A stretch of DNA of 64,000 bases, taken from JBBQLG01 sp964251665 (lineage in GTDB: Bacteria; Bacteroidota; Bacteroidia; Cytophagales; Spirosomataceae). The notes under the pieces were generated by a model. The model searched no databases, was not told where the DNA came from, and worked only from the letters and a program-made list of their open reading frames with translations. Position numbers and translations under genes: made by a program. This document shows, in pieces, positions 35,945-45,450 of the stretch (positions within the stretch are counted from its first letter, which is position 1; the number at the start of each line of letters is the position of its first letter). The stretch is taken from positions 186,001 through 250,000 of the forward strand of contig CAXUKO010000007.1 in the NCBI GenBank assembly GCA_964251665.1, written 5' to 3'.

Positions 35945-38137
35945 TCACTTGAGGTGTCGCCAGAAGGCGCGTTCTAAAGTCCGTTCGCTCACGTAGGCAG
36001 GGGCCGCACCCGCGCGTGATTTATTACCCGTAAGCCGGAACATTTGCGTTTTAATGGCTTGTTTTTCCGACGCCGACAATGGCTTATTGCCCGCCAGTTT
36101 CTGCAGCGCCTGCAACACCGTCCAGTTTGGCAGTCCGTTTTCGCTCAGATACGTTGCCAGTTGTTGCACCGTTCGTTGCTGAATAGCCGTTAACTTAGTC
36201 AGCTCCAGATAACCCGCTACATCGGCCGCCAACGATTCCATACGCTCCTGGCTGAATGTTCGATCCTGCCGAACGTCGGTATTGACGTTCTTGAACTCAC
36301 CCGTCAGGCGGGTTTCTTTTTCTTTAATCGGTGGAGGATCGAGACCTGTTTTCTTGGCGTACGAACGGGACTTTTGCTGAACAATCTTCAAATACTCCAA
36401 CGCCTTTGTCTCGAATGGCAGCGCCTTTTCGGGCTCGTACATGCGCAAGTGCAACTCCGACTGCCACATCTGCTCCAGCGACATTTTAAGCAGGCTCCGC
36501 GTCGACTGTTCATGGAACGTGTTCGTTTCGGCATTATCGTGGGAATGAACATACTGGGACATCAAGGCCGCCATTGGGTCCTCGTTGCCATCTCCTTTTG
36601 GAGCTTCACCATGGTCATGGTGTTCTTCATGGGTTTCGCCCCCACCGGGTTCGCCTTTACCCGTATCATGGTCGTGCCGGAAACCCGCCAGGGGATCGTC
36701 CTCGTTGAACCCAGCTTCGCCACCGCCCCCACCGATTGATGTTTCAAACTCCTCACCTAAAAACTGCCCGTAGCGTAGCCGCAGCACCTTCTGATCGTAG
36801 CCAATCTCGTTTGATGTGCTGTTGAAGGTTTGCTTGGGCAACTTCTTGCGTTTAGCAATCAACTTCTCGGTATCAATGATGATTTGCCGCTGACTCCGGA
36901 AATACTCCGGCATAGCGTTAACCGCCATTGTTGCCAACTCCGAATCCTCAACTTTCGTGGTGTCTTTATAGACCAGAAAGTACGTATCTGACTTAGAAAA
37001 ATTGGGCTCGGGCTGCCGGTTATCGAAAGCCGCCCAGTAGTAATACAGTTCATCACCCGGGGTGAAATTCAGCGCGGCCAGGTCAATGGTTTTATTGAGC
37101 GTTGACGATTTAAAATTGACCGGTCCCAGGGGAAGCTTCACCTCCCGAAACTTCACATTCTCACCCGAACCCCGGGCGAGCGTAGCCACAATGTAGGCAT
37201 GCGTTACACTGAAATCATCGGAGATTTTAGCCGAAATACTGATCTGTTTTTTATCCTTGAGGTAGTGGTACCGGTAGAGTTCTTTAGAATCCGGTTCGAT
37301 TTTGGGAGCCAGATCGGGCTGCGCTTCCAGCCGGTAAAAGTCAGATTGATAGACCAGCGACGATTTACCACTGGGGTTACGCCAATACGCTTTAATCGCG
37401 TACAGGCCTGAATTTGTGAGCTTATCATGATACAAAAATTGATCACCCGACGGCGTAAATTTCACTTCAACGCCCCGACTGTTAGCCAATCGAACGGATA
37501 GCTGACGAGTATCGCTGAACCGAAGTTGCCAGTTCAGCAGGGAACCCGTGATAGCTACAGCATTTAAATCGGCCGATTGGGTTGTTGGCAAACGGGTGTA
37601 GGCGGGTGGCTGAATCTGTAGTTTAGCGGATTGGAACGTGGGCGGTACGGGTGGTTTTGCAGGCTCAGAAGCAGTTACTCCCAGCAGTGCTTTCTGTATG
37701 GGCGACTGCGTTTTAGTGAGCAACGGGTAGCCAATGTAAAGCAGCACCGACGCCAATAATACGGCGATATACGTGCCTAATCCGGCGAAAGCCACGGTTG
37801 GCATTTCTACACGTTGAAGCCGTTCGTTTAATCGGTCGAGCTGAAGCTGATCGGCAATATTCAGATCGGATTTATCCAGCAGATGCAGGCTGTATTCCGA
37901 ATCCGACACGCGCTGGTGGATCAACTGAATAGCCTGTGGCCGCTTGTTCTGATCAATCCGTCTCAGTGCCAGACCCGCCATCAAACCGAACAATCCGGCC
38001 AGAAACGCGATGGGCTGCCACTTCGTAAAGGTGGCTGTAATGAGGTAGGCCGATACGCCCAATAATACGCTCACCAACAAGGCGTTGGTGTAGAGCTGAT
38101 ACAGCACGGATGATAGGGTGCGTTTGAGTTCGTTCAT
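35945..38137 (-). CDS. DUF4175-like membrane protein
   Basis: The 730-residue product has two hydrophobic N-terminal segments (about 18-60), another near 115-138, and a long extracytoplasmic region. Family features of DUF4175 are the TFQSAKLQIQPPAYTRLP beta-region (about 167-184) and a helical C-terminal part. A His/Asp/Glu/Gly-rich stretch (about 470-540, with HDHDTGKGEP, HEEHHDHGE and VHSHDNAE) looks like a metal-binding linker. The function of DUF4175 is not known. Its start overlaps the stop of the upstream BatA-like gene by 4 bp. Confidence 0.85.
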   Translation of the reverse strand: MNELKRTLSSVLYQLYTNALLVSVLLGVSAYLITATFTKWQPIAFLAGLFGLMAGLALRRIDQNKRPQAIQLIHQRVSDSEYSLHLLDKSDLNIADQLQLDRLNERLQRVEMPTVAFAGLGTYIAVLLASVLLYIGYPLLTKTQSPIQKALLGVTASEPAKPPVPPTFQSAKLQIQPPAYTRLPTTQSADLNAVAITGSLLNWQLRFSDTRQLSVRLANSRGVEVKFTPSGDQFLYHDKLTNSGLYAIKAYWRNPSGKSSLVYQSDFYRLEAQPDLAPKIEPDSKELYRYHYLKDKKQISISAKISDDFSVTHAYIVATLARGSGENVKFREVKLPLGPVNFKSSTLNKTIDLAALNFTPGDELYYYWAAFDNRQPEPNFSKSDTYFLVYKDTTKVEDSELATMAVNAMPEYFRSQRQIIIDTEKLIAKRKKLPKQTFNSTSNEIGYDQKVLRLRYGQFLGEEFETSIGGGGGEAGFNEDDPLAGFRHDHDTGKGEPGGGETHEEHHDHGEAPKGDGNEDPMAALMSQYVHSHDNAETNTFHEQSTRSLLKMSLEQMWQSELHLRMYEPEKALPFETKALEYLKIVQQKSRSYAKKTGLDPPPIKEKETRLTGEFKNVNTDVRQDRTFSQERMESLAADVAGYLELTKLTAIQQRTVQQLATYLSENGLPNWTVLQALQKLAGNKPLSASEKQAIKTQMFRLTGNKSRAGAAPAYVSERTLERAFWRHLK

Positions 38138-39336
38138 GCGTTTTTTGTCAAAGCAAGCCAGCGTTCAACACCAATCAAGATCACAAATACCAGCAGTAGT
38201 CCGCCGTGAATAGGGGCTGAATCATCAGCGTCCGTATGCTTATTCCCTGTTTGTTTAGCCGGCACAAACAGCGCATTAAGCTGCTGTTGACTCAGCGGTA
38301 AACGTGTTGTATTCAGCCCGAAATACGAAACCAGCCGCTCACCCAGCCACTCGGGCAGTTGCCCCCCGGCAACTATATCCGACGTTTGCGGATTGAACGA
38401 CCCGCTAACGTGAACAATATTGGCCGCCATGGACGGCTGGTCGGCCCCAGAGACTATATACAACGTTTTTGATGCTGGCATAGCTGGCGACTGGTCCGTA
38501 AATACAACGTCGTAGCGCTTATTTGGCACGACCTGCGCATCTGTAGACAGGTTAAGTTTGTAGACGTCGTTCAGAGCGTCGAGAGCCGCCTGAACCGTCT
38601 GCTGTTCCACTTTATTACGAAAATTGAGTGAAACCGCCAGCGCCCCTTCGTTGGCGGGTGCCGTGGTATACCGCACTGCCTGCGGCAAAGCCGCTCCGTT
38701 TGTTAGTTGGCCCGACGCGTTCACAAACAGCTTCGTTTGATTCAGGGCCAGGAATCGGCGCTGTCCACTGACTGAGTCCACCAGCGTGTGCAACCGAAAA
38801 CGGGTTGGTACGTAGATGAACGGCACATCGGCTAGCTGCTGCGTGTTAAGCACATACAGATGCAATTGTCCTTTCTGCTTCTGAAGTTTGTTTATGGCTG
38901 ACTGCAGCGTCAGGACGGTAAACCTCTCCGAACGTTGTGGCAATGTAAGAGCCGTAACAGGCGCTGTTTCTACGTTAGCCCAGTATACAGGCTCCCCCTT
39001 TTTCAGGGCCTCCTCCAGTTCAAAGCGGAAGTTATTGACCAGTAACGCATCCGGCTGCACCAGATGAATCTGCTGGATAGCTTCGCCTTTAACTGACCCG
39101 TTCAGTATGGGTTGGCTTAGCATAACAGCCAGCAAAATCACGATCAGTGCCCGCAGCAGTAACAGCAGCAGATTGTCGAATTTCAGGCCGCGCTGTTGTT
39201 GCTGATTCTTCTCGACGAGCCACTGCGTAGCGGCCCACTCAATCACCTTGCCCCGTTTCTGATGCCAGAAATGGATAAGGATCGGAATAGCAACGGCGAC
39301 GCTGCCCCACAGCAGGTACGGATTGATGAAGGACAT
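38134..39336 (-). CDS. BatA N-terminal-domain membrane protein
   Basis: The 400-residue product opens with the aerotolerance-regulator (BatA) N-terminal domain: FINPYLLWGSVAVAIPILIHF (3-23), then KGRVIEW-type WAATQWL and a second helix (about 57-80, LLLLLLRALIVILLAVML). The middle is soluble, with no intact DxSxS metal site, and one more helix closes the protein (about 376-393). In known operons such proteins accompany MoxR ATPases and DUF58 proteins. Its stop overlaps the DUF4175 gene, and a hairpin at 39367-39402 separates it from the DUF58 gene. Confidence 0.88.
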   Translation of the reverse strand: MSFINPYLLWGSVAVAIPILIHFWHQKRGKVIEWAATQWLVEKNQQQQRGLKFDNLLLLLLRALIVILLAVMLSQPILNGSVKGEAIQQIHLVQPDALLVNNFRFELEEALKKGEPVYWANVETAPVTALTLPQRSERFTVLTLQSAINKLQKQKGQLHLYVLNTQQLADVPFIYVPTRFRLHTLVDSVSGQRRFLALNQTKLFVNASGQLTNGAALPQAVRYTTAPANEGALAVSLNFRNKVEQQTVQAALDALNDVYKLNLSTDAQVVPNKRYDVVFTDQSPAMPASKTLYIVSGADQPSMAANIVHVSGSFNPQTSDIVAGGQLPEWLGERLVSYFGLNTTRLPLSQQQLNALFVPAKQTGNKHTDADDSAPIHGGLLLVFVILIGVERWLALTKNA

Positions 39337-39366
39337 TGGATTAGTTTATGGTTTGTCGTTCGTGGC

Positions 39367-39402
39367 TTGTGGTTTGTCGTTGGCTTCAACGACAAACCAC
39401 AA
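39367..39402. repeat. Hairpin within the MoxR operon, TGGTTTGTCGTT type
   Basis: A perfect 16-bp stem (39367-39382 with 39387-39402) has a 4-base loop. The same TGGTTTGTCGTT core occurs once more just before it (39349-39360). A related, less perfect structure is at 41411-41460 in the next gap of the same operon. Confidence 0.85.
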
Positions 39403-39410
39403 ACTATAAA

Positions 39411-40289
39411 CTAAACTGTATTTGTCAGGTACTGCCGTAGCACCAGGGCTATGGGCTCGCTCAGTTTCGCCCGAATTAACCGAACGTGCGGCATGCGCAA
39501 TGCTTCTTCCAGTTTCGTCAGGTAGTCGGTGGCGGTGGCCTGAAAAGCGTCGCGTACGGCTTCTGCCTGTAGTTCGATTTCCCGGCCGGTTTCCAGATCC
39601 TGAAACCGGTAAAAGCCCCGTAAATCGAATTCGGTTTCCTGGTCGCCCAGAATCTGGAAAATGACGATCTCCCGACGAGGTCCAGCCAGGCTTTTTATCA
39701 GCGAGAGCCACTCATCGCCCACCTGCAAAAAGTCGGAGGCCAGGATCAGTAGTTCCTTCTGTTTATGCTGAAACTCAGGAAAGCGCGGCTGTTTACCAAC
39801 CCATGGCCCGGAAGCCTGCGCGGTTTGCAGGGCGTAAAGTATCTTTTGAAACCCGACCGATGGACCGCCTTTCCCGTCCGTTGGCACCATCGCCTGCACT
39901 GCCCCATTTTGCAGGGTGTACAGACTGAGCTGATCATTCTGCCGGTAGCCCAGATACGCCAGCGATGCCAATATCAGTTTAGCGTAGTTCAACCGACTTA
40001 CACCCGCTTCCGCGTAATTCATCGACCCCGACAAGTCCAGCACAAACCGGATTTGCTGATTACTTTCCGTCGACGATTCACGAATCAGGTGCTTACCCGT
40101 ACTGGCAAAGCGTTTCCAGTCGATGCGCTTCGGATCGTCGCCGGGCGTATAGTGGCGATACTGCTCAAATTCGGTCCCGACGCCAATGCGCTTACTAGCC
40201 TGAATACCCAACAACAACTCATCGCTGACCAGTTTCCCGGCTAGTTGCAGGTTGTTGAGCTTAATAAGGTCTGTGCTGAGTGTTGCCAT
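39411..40289 (-). CDS. DUF58 domain protein
   Basis: The 292-residue product carries the DUF58 signature GTEFEQYRHYTPGDDPKRID (38-57), a WKRFASTG turn after it, and a following von Willebrand-like strand with DLSGS (85-89), a DxSxS motif. It has no membrane segment. DUF58 proteins are regular partners of MoxR AAA+ ATPases, probably as adaptors. Here the gene is between moxR and the BatA-like gene. Confidence 0.92.
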   Translation of the reverse strand: MATLSTDLIKLNNLQLAGKLVSDELLLGIQASKRIGVGTEFEQYRHYTPGDDPKRIDWKRFASTGKHLIRESSTESNQQIRFVLDLSGSMNYAEAGVSRLNYAKLILASLAYLGYRQNDQLSLYTLQNGAVQAMVPTDGKGGPSVGFQKILYALQTAQASGPWVGKQPRFPEFQHKQKELLILASDFLQVGDEWLSLIKSLAGPRREIVIFQILGDQETEFDLRGFYRFQDLETGREIELQAEAVRDAFQATATDYLTKLEEALRMPHVRLIRAKLSEPIALVLRQYLTNTV

Positions 40290-40373
40290 TTGGTTGTCAT
40301 TTAGTAGTCATTCCTGGTCCTTGAGTAGTTATTGACTGCCACATCTGGTACGACAATCAATGCTCACTCACGG

Positions 40374-41372
40374 CTATTTAATGACAGTAAGCAACTCCCT
40401 AATTACGCGGTCAGTAGTAATACCTTCGGCTTCCGCGCGGAAATTCAGCGCCAAACGGTGTCGCAAAATCGGAAAAGCCAGCGCCTGAATATCGTCGGGA
40501 ACAACCGAGAACCGTTCGTTCAGCACCGCCCGGGCTTTAGCGCAAAGCACCAGCGCCTGACCCGCACGTGGTCCCGCACCCCAGTCGCACCACTCCTTCA
40601 CAAAGGCTGACGGACTGTCCGCCGAACCGTCGGACCGTGGCCGCGTAGCCCGAACGAGTCGGTTGATGTAGCTAATGAGTTCCTCGCTGATGTGCACCTG
40701 ACGCGTTAGTTTCTGCAAATCCAGGATATCCTCATCGGTTAATACTGTCTGCAACTGCGTTTTGGCCGTGCCGGTAGTGCGTTGCAGGACCTGCAACTCC
40801 TCCTGCTCGGACGGGTAGCTGAGGTTGATGTAGAGCAGAAAGCGATCCAACTGGGCTTCGGGCAATGGGTAGGTACCTGCCTGCTCAATCGGGTTTTGGG
40901 TGGCAATGATAAGGAAGGGCTTGGGCAGCGGATAATCGATACCACCGTACGTAACCCGTCCCTCCTGCATGGCCTCCAGCAGGGCCGACTGCGTTTTGGG
41001 CGGTGTTCGGTTAATCTCATCGGCCAGCACCACATTCGCGAACAGTGGTCCCTGGTTGAATTTGAAGAACTTCTTCCCCGTCTCGTGGTCTTCTTCCAGA
41101 ATTTCAGTCCCGACAATGTCACCGGGCATCAGATCGGGCGTAAACTGGACACGTTTGAACGACATCGCCAGGGCATCCGACATGGTCTTCACCATCAGGG
41201 TTTTGGCCAGGCCGGGAACGCCTTCGAGCAGGCAATGCCCACCCGCTAACAACGAAATGAGTACTTCGTCGATGGCTTCCTGTTGCCCAACTATGACTTT
41301 GCCGATCTCCTGTTTCAGTGTGGGTAGCTTGGCTACCAGGGTTTTGTAATGGTTTAGTTGCTGAGTTTCCAA
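40374..41372 (-). CDS. MoxR-type AAA+ ATPase
   Basis: The 332-residue product shows Walker A GVPGLAKT (51-58), Walker B VVLADEINRTPP (about 113-124), sensor FLIIATQNPIEQAGTYPLPEA in the 150-175 region and a C-terminal lid domain. MoxR ATPases act as chaperone-like factors for assembly or activation of other complexes, often with von Willebrand-type proteins. It follows the DUF4159 gene and precedes the DUF58 gene on the same strand. Confidence 0.95.
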   Translation of the reverse strand: METQQLNHYKTLVAKLPTLKQEIGKVIVGQQEAIDEVLISLLAGGHCLLEGVPGLAKTLMVKTMSDALAMSFKRVQFTPDLMPGDIVGTEILEEDHETGKKFFKFNQGPLFANVVLADEINRTPPKTQSALLEAMQEGRVTYGGIDYPLPKPFLIIATQNPIEQAGTYPLPEAQLDRFLLYINLSYPSEQEELQVLQRTTGTAKTQLQTVLTDEDILDLQKLTRQVHISEELISYINRLVRATRPRSDGSADSPSAFVKEWCDWGAGPRAGQALVLCAKARAVLNERFSVVPDDIQALAFPILRHRLALNFRAEAEGITTDRVIRELLTVIK

Positions 41373-41410
41373 ATTATCTATTTATCAGGTTGTATCAGAA
41401 GCAGGGGGCC

Positions 41411-41460
41411 GTTGGTGGTTTGTCGTTAGTGGTTAAAACCGCCAACTACAAACCACTAAC
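41411..41460. repeat. Imperfect inverted repeat, TGGTTTGTCGTT type
   Basis: Two 22-bp arms (41411-41432 and 41439-41460) match at about 18 of 22 positions and share GTGGTTTGT with the 39367-39402 hairpin. The right arm overlaps the last codons of the DUF4159 gene. Confidence 0.6.
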
Positions 41461-42075
41461 GGCGGTCAGGGCGTAGGTCACGATGTTGACGCCAAACTTG
41501 GTATTATCTTCGGCCAGGAAGCGCTTATTGCGGAAGTCGTAATCCCACTCGCAGCCGTAATCTTTGTTGCTGTATAAAACCCCGATTCGGCCGTTAACGG
41601 TAATGGCTTTCAGGTAGTCATGCACCAGATCATCCCCCCAGCCATTCAATTCAAACGATGTGGTTGGCGGGCCATCTTCAAACTTAAAAAAACAAGTATA
41701 AATCGGGTGGTTTTTAGGGATCTTCTGTAAAGCCTTTGGCCCAAATGTCCGCTCCATTTCCTGTTCAAACGACTTGGCAAACAGACCGTCAATGTCGTGG
41801 TTACAATCATCCACGAACACAAACCCGCCGTTTTGCACATACCGCTTAAAGTGGTCGCGCTCCAGACTCGAAAACTCGACCAGTTTGTGGCCACTCAGGT
41901 AGCAGAACGGACTTTTAAAAATCTCGGCACTGCTCAACTGAACGACTTTTTCCTTCTGGTCAACCGGAATGGTTGTGTACTCCACCAGCGAATGCAGCAG
42001 ATTCGACGGCATCCGCTGGTCGGTATCCCAGTTCCCGGAGGTGTATTGGATTCGGGTAAAAAAGAACGGTTTCAT
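41446..42075 (-). CDS. DUF4159 family protein
   Basis: The product of 209 residues begins at MKPFFFTRIQYTSGNWDTDQ. This start is preferred over an ATG at 42138 because the family normally begins with the FxRIQY.SGxWD strand. Further landmarks are PFCYLSGHK, VFVDDCNH and WDYDFRN. DUF4159 is a Rossmann-like domain of unknown function often encoded with MoxR genes; some relatives are fused to a BatA-type membrane part. It is the first gene of the MoxR operon, with the moxR start 73 bp downstream of its stop. Confidence 0.85.
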   Translation of the reverse strand: MKPFFFTRIQYTSGNWDTDQRMPSNLLHSLVEYTTIPVDQKEKVVQLSSAEIFKSPFCYLSGHKLVEFSSLERDHFKRYVQNGGFVFVDDCNHDIDGLFAKSFEQEMERTFGPKALQKIPKNHPIYTCFFKFEDGPPTTSFELNGWGDDLVHDYLKAITVNGRIGVLYSNKDYGCEWDYDFRNKRFLAEDNTKFGVNIVTYALTAVSGL

Positions 42076-42166
42076 CGTGTTGAGACGTTTCAGTTGAGTT
42101 AGTACGAAAAGACTTTCTGACTCAGGTCTGCTATACATCGCAGTCAGGTCTTTCTGATGAAAATGG

Positions 42167-42262
42167 GCCGCGGATAAACAGGATGCTTCGCAGGGCGGAT
42201 TAATACGGATTTTTAAAAATCAGCGCAAATTCGCGCTGCGAAGCATCCAGTTTATCCGCGGC
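42167..42262. repeat. Palindromic repeat, family P2 (GCCGCGGATAAAC ends)
   Basis: Arms of 27 bp (42167-42193 and 42236-42262) differ at one position. Inside lie a second palindrome (GATTTTTAAAAATC, 42208-42221) and a GCGC-rich half. It occupies the gap between the third PmbA gene and the DUF4159 operon. The only copy found in this window. Confidence 0.85.
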
Positions 42263-42384
42263 TCAACTGGCAATAGTTTACTCCCATTTATTGAGAAACC
42301 ACAGCTAGCCTACTTTAGTACACGAATAAAGATAACACATTATCACTCGACGATATACAGTCAGTATGCCGTCGAGTCATGAGG

Positions 42385-43722
42385 CTACACTGCGTCGGAC
42401 AAACTCGTAAAGGTGAATTCCCGAATTTTCATTGGCGGCACCAGGTAGCTTTGGTTCGATTCCGTACTTAAGACCCGCTCCGTTTTGCCCAGCGATTCGA
42501 GATTATTCAGCATGATTACCGGACTTTCGTTGAACCGGAAGTTCTTAACGGCATGTTTGATCTTACCGTTTTCGATGTAGAACGTCCCGTCGCGGGTTAG
42601 GCCGGTCAGCAGGATTGTTTGCGGGTCCACTTCGCGGATGTACCAGAGCTTAGTCACGAGAATACCGCGCTGCGTACTTTTAATCATCTCTTCCAGCGAC
42701 GAGTTACCACCCATCATAATCACGTTGTTAGGATATGGCAGGGCTTTTTTACCCTGCTTCTGCGCCCAGTACCGTGAATACGCCAGATTTTTAACCACGC
42801 CTTTTTCGATCCACATCGTTTTAGCCTGCGCCTGCCCATCGCCCGCCCAGGTCGAAGCGGGTAGTTCAGGGTTGGTAGGATCGGAGTAAATCGTGACGCG
42901 TTCGTCCACGATCTTCTCGCCTAACCGAGACTTGTTACCAGCTTTACTGAAATACGACCGCCCTTCATCGGCCGAGCGGGCGTCCATGTTGTAATAGATA
43001 TTTTCCAGCAGGACAACAGCCGCTGTTGGCTCCAGAATAACGGTGTATTTACCCGGCTCCAGGGCTTTGTCCTCGCGCGAACCAGCCGCTTTCTGGGCGG
43101 CAATCCGACTGGCAGCGGCCGTATCCAGCTTGCTAAAATCACTGTAGCCCCGCGCTACATAACCAGACCCTTTGCCATCATCGGTGCGGACGGTGAGGGT
43201 AAAGTTGACATTCGTGCTGGGATAGTAAGCAAACAAGCCTTTGGAATTCATCAGGGCGTTGTAGCCCCGTTGATCTTCCAGAAAACCAGCCGCGATCAGT
43301 TTTTGATCACTGATCGGAGCCAGACTTTTTGCTACGGCTTCGGCCCGCGTACCTGGAGTGATATTGGCGGTCGACTCGAAGAATCCGTTCGATTTCAGGT
43401 ATTGCTGTTGACCTATGATACCCACATATTCTGGATTTTCGGGTGCCAACCGGGCGAGCTCTTCGGACCGGCGTACGACTTTTTCCAGCGATGCGTCATC
43501 AAATTCATCAATGGTGGCCGTACCGACCTTCTTGCCAAAGGCAGACTGCACCACTAAATTCTGGTTGGTTAAGGCACCGCTCGTGGACACTTCATTGCGG
43601 GCATAACGCAGGTTTCCCCGCTCTTCGCCCGACAAATTTACTTCGCACTCATCGGCTTTTGAATAGCTAAGCACTTTCTGTAACAGCACTTTAGCTTCTG
43701 CTTCGGTTAGGATAGTAGCCAT
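42385..43722 (-). CDS. pmbA: PmbA/TldE-like protein, pair 3
   Basis: The 445-residue protein is a TldE (PmbA) homologue, the non-metal partner in TldD/TldE protease complexes. It has an N-terminal helical arm, a central region with ALEPGKYTVILEP (about 220) and the C-terminal LTGLTRDGTFYIENGKIKH, and lacks the HExxxH motif, as expected. It is closely similar to the pair-2 protein throughout. The start lies 20 bp after the tldD stop. A CTGTGACCCAAA sequence precedes the ATG, as in the other pairs. Confidence 0.92.
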   Translation of the reverse strand: MATILTEAEAKVLLQKVLSYSKADECEVNLSGEERGNLRYARNEVSTSGALTNQNLVVQSAFGKKVGTATIDEFDDASLEKVVRRSEELARLAPENPEYVGIIGQQQYLKSNGFFESTANITPGTRAEAVAKSLAPISDQKLIAAGFLEDQRGYNALMNSKGLFAYYPSTNVNFTLTVRTDDGKGSGYVARGYSDFSKLDTAAASRIAAQKAAGSREDKALEPGKYTVILEPTAAVVLLENIYYNMDARSADEGRSYFSKAGNKSRLGEKIVDERVTIYSDPTNPELPASTWAGDGQAQAKTMWIEKGVVKNLAYSRYWAQKQGKKALPYPNNVIMMGGNSSLEEMIKSTQRGILVTKLWYIREVDPQTILLTGLTRDGTFYIENGKIKHAVKNFRFNESPVIMLNNLESLGKTERVLSTESNQSYLVPPMKIREFTFTSLSDAV

Positions 43723-43742
43723 ATGTTTTGGGTCACAGGGAT

Positions 43743-45383
43743 TTAAATTTTACGACCTGTGTTGATCACATTAACACCATTAAAGCGAGCTGTCGAGCTA
43801 CCGTGCGAGACCGCGCTACTCTGCGAAGGCTGGCCTTTTCCGTCGAAGAACGACCCGCCGAGTCGATAATCGCTTTCGTCGCAAACGGCCACGCAGGAGT
43901 TCCAGAATTCCTGCGTGTTCGACTGATACGCTACATCCTTGAGCATCCCAGCGATCTGTCCATCCTTGATTTCGTAGAACAGTTGACCACCAAACTGGAA
44001 GTTGTACCGCTGCTGATCGATGGAGAATGAGCCATCACCGATGATATAAATACCCTTCTTAACGTCTTTAATCATGTCCTGCACGGACAGGGGCGTTTTA
44101 CCGGCTGCCAGCGATACGTTGGCCATGCGCTGAAACTGCACCGAACTCCAGTTATCGGCGTAACAACAACCCTGCGATTCGTTTTCGCCGATGATGTGTA
44201 CCTGATCGCGGATGGCCTGGTAATTTACCAGTGTTCCGTCTTTTACCAGATCCCACTTCTTGGTGGCGACGCCCTCATCATCCCAACCAACAGCACCGAG
44301 TGAACCGACCTGCGTTTTGTCGGCAATCAGGTTCACCCGCTTGCTGCCGTAGTTGAAGTTTTTCGACTTCCATTTATCCAGCGTGGCAAATGAGGTACCG
44401 GCAAAGTTGGCTTCGTAGCCCAGTACGCGGTCGAGTTCCAGCGGGTGGCCAACCGATTCATGAATGGTTAACCAGAGGTGAGAAGGGTCCAGAACAAGGT
44501 CGTACTTGCCCGCTTCTACCGACTTGGCCGCATGTTTTGCCCGGGCCTGCTTAGCCGCAGCCGTTACATCTTCGAGCATATCATAGCCCTTACCATACCG
44601 GGTAGTGATACCCGTAACCTTGTCGGCGGGGTTCACCTGCAGGTAATCGTAGCCCATCCCCATCGGCGCGCTCAATGAGTTCCTCGTCTCGAACTTACCA
44701 GTCTTTGGGTCGATGGCCGTCACCGTAAAGGTCGGCCAGATCCGGTGAATATCCTGGTCGGCATACGTGCCATCAGTTGACGCAAAGTACTTCTGCTCGT
44801 TGACCATGAATAGCACCGAGTTGACATAGTTGGCACCGTTTTGCAGTGCCGAGGCATTCACGCCCATCAGCAGATCGACTTTTTCTTTGATAGGTACCTC
44901 GAAGGCGTTTTTCTTGATGGGTGCCTTCCAGCTTACTTCGCCATAGCCCTTCTGCGGAGCCAGTTGTACCGGCTCTTTCATCAGTTGGGCGTTCGCTTTA
45001 GCAATGGCTACAGCTTGCTCAGCGGCTTTGGCCATTGCAGCTTCATCTTTGGCATCGACGATGGCGGCAAAGCCCCAGCAGCCGTTGGCAATTACCCGAA
45101 CACCGACCCCGTAGGACTCGGTATTCAAAATGTTTTGCACTTTATCTTCCCGCGTCACAACGAACTGGTTCAGGTAACGACCAATTCGTACGTCCGCGTA
45201 CGTGGCCCCTTTCGACTTGGCCGCATTAAGAGCCGCATCAGCCAGTCGCTTTTTAAGGGCCACATCGATGTGATTGTCTAACAGGGCTTCGGGCGATACC
45301 GAACGAGAAAAAGCAGGTAGCGTCGGCATCAGTATGCCTGCGGCTCCCATGCCAAAAAGCTGATTAAAATTCCGGCGGTTCAA
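43743..45383 (-). CDS. tldD: TldD-like metalloprotease, pair 3, exported
   Basis: The 546-residue product has an N-terminal export signal (NRRNFNQLFGMGAAGILMP, a Tat-like RRNF) and then the TldD fold. The zinc motif HESVGHP is present with His308, Glu309 and His313. A cysteine that would match the third zinc ligand lies near the C-terminus in FWNSCVAVCD. TldD with TldE degrades or trims unfolded peptides in E. coli, where the complex is cytosolic. A Tat signal on the catalytic subunit points to periplasmic work here. PmbA (pair 3) follows. Confidence 0.92.
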   Translation of the reverse strand: MNRRNFNQLFGMGAAGILMPTLPAFSRSVSPEALLDNHIDVALKKRLADAALNAAKSKGATYADVRIGRYLNQFVVTREDKVQNILNTESYGVGVRVIANGCWGFAAIVDAKDEAAMAKAAEQAVAIAKANAQLMKEPVQLAPQKGYGEVSWKAPIKKNAFEVPIKEKVDLLMGVNASALQNGANYVNSVLFMVNEQKYFASTDGTYADQDIHRIWPTFTVTAIDPKTGKFETRNSLSAPMGMGYDYLQVNPADKVTGITTRYGKGYDMLEDVTAAAKQARAKHAAKSVEAGKYDLVLDPSHLWLTIHESVGHPLELDRVLGYEANFAGTSFATLDKWKSKNFNYGSKRVNLIADKTQVGSLGAVGWDDEGVATKKWDLVKDGTLVNYQAIRDQVHIIGENESQGCCYADNWSSVQFQRMANVSLAAGKTPLSVQDMIKDVKKGIYIIGDGSFSIDQQRYNFQFGGQLFYEIKDGQIAGMLKDVAYQSNTQEFWNSCVAVCDESDYRLGGSFFDGKGQPSQSSAVSHGSSTARFNGVNVINTGRKI

Positions 45384-45450
45384 GAGCGTGGGTGGTTTAT
45401 GGGTGTAGTATTTCGGAAGGCTGGGATACGACCGTCCGGGATACGTGATT

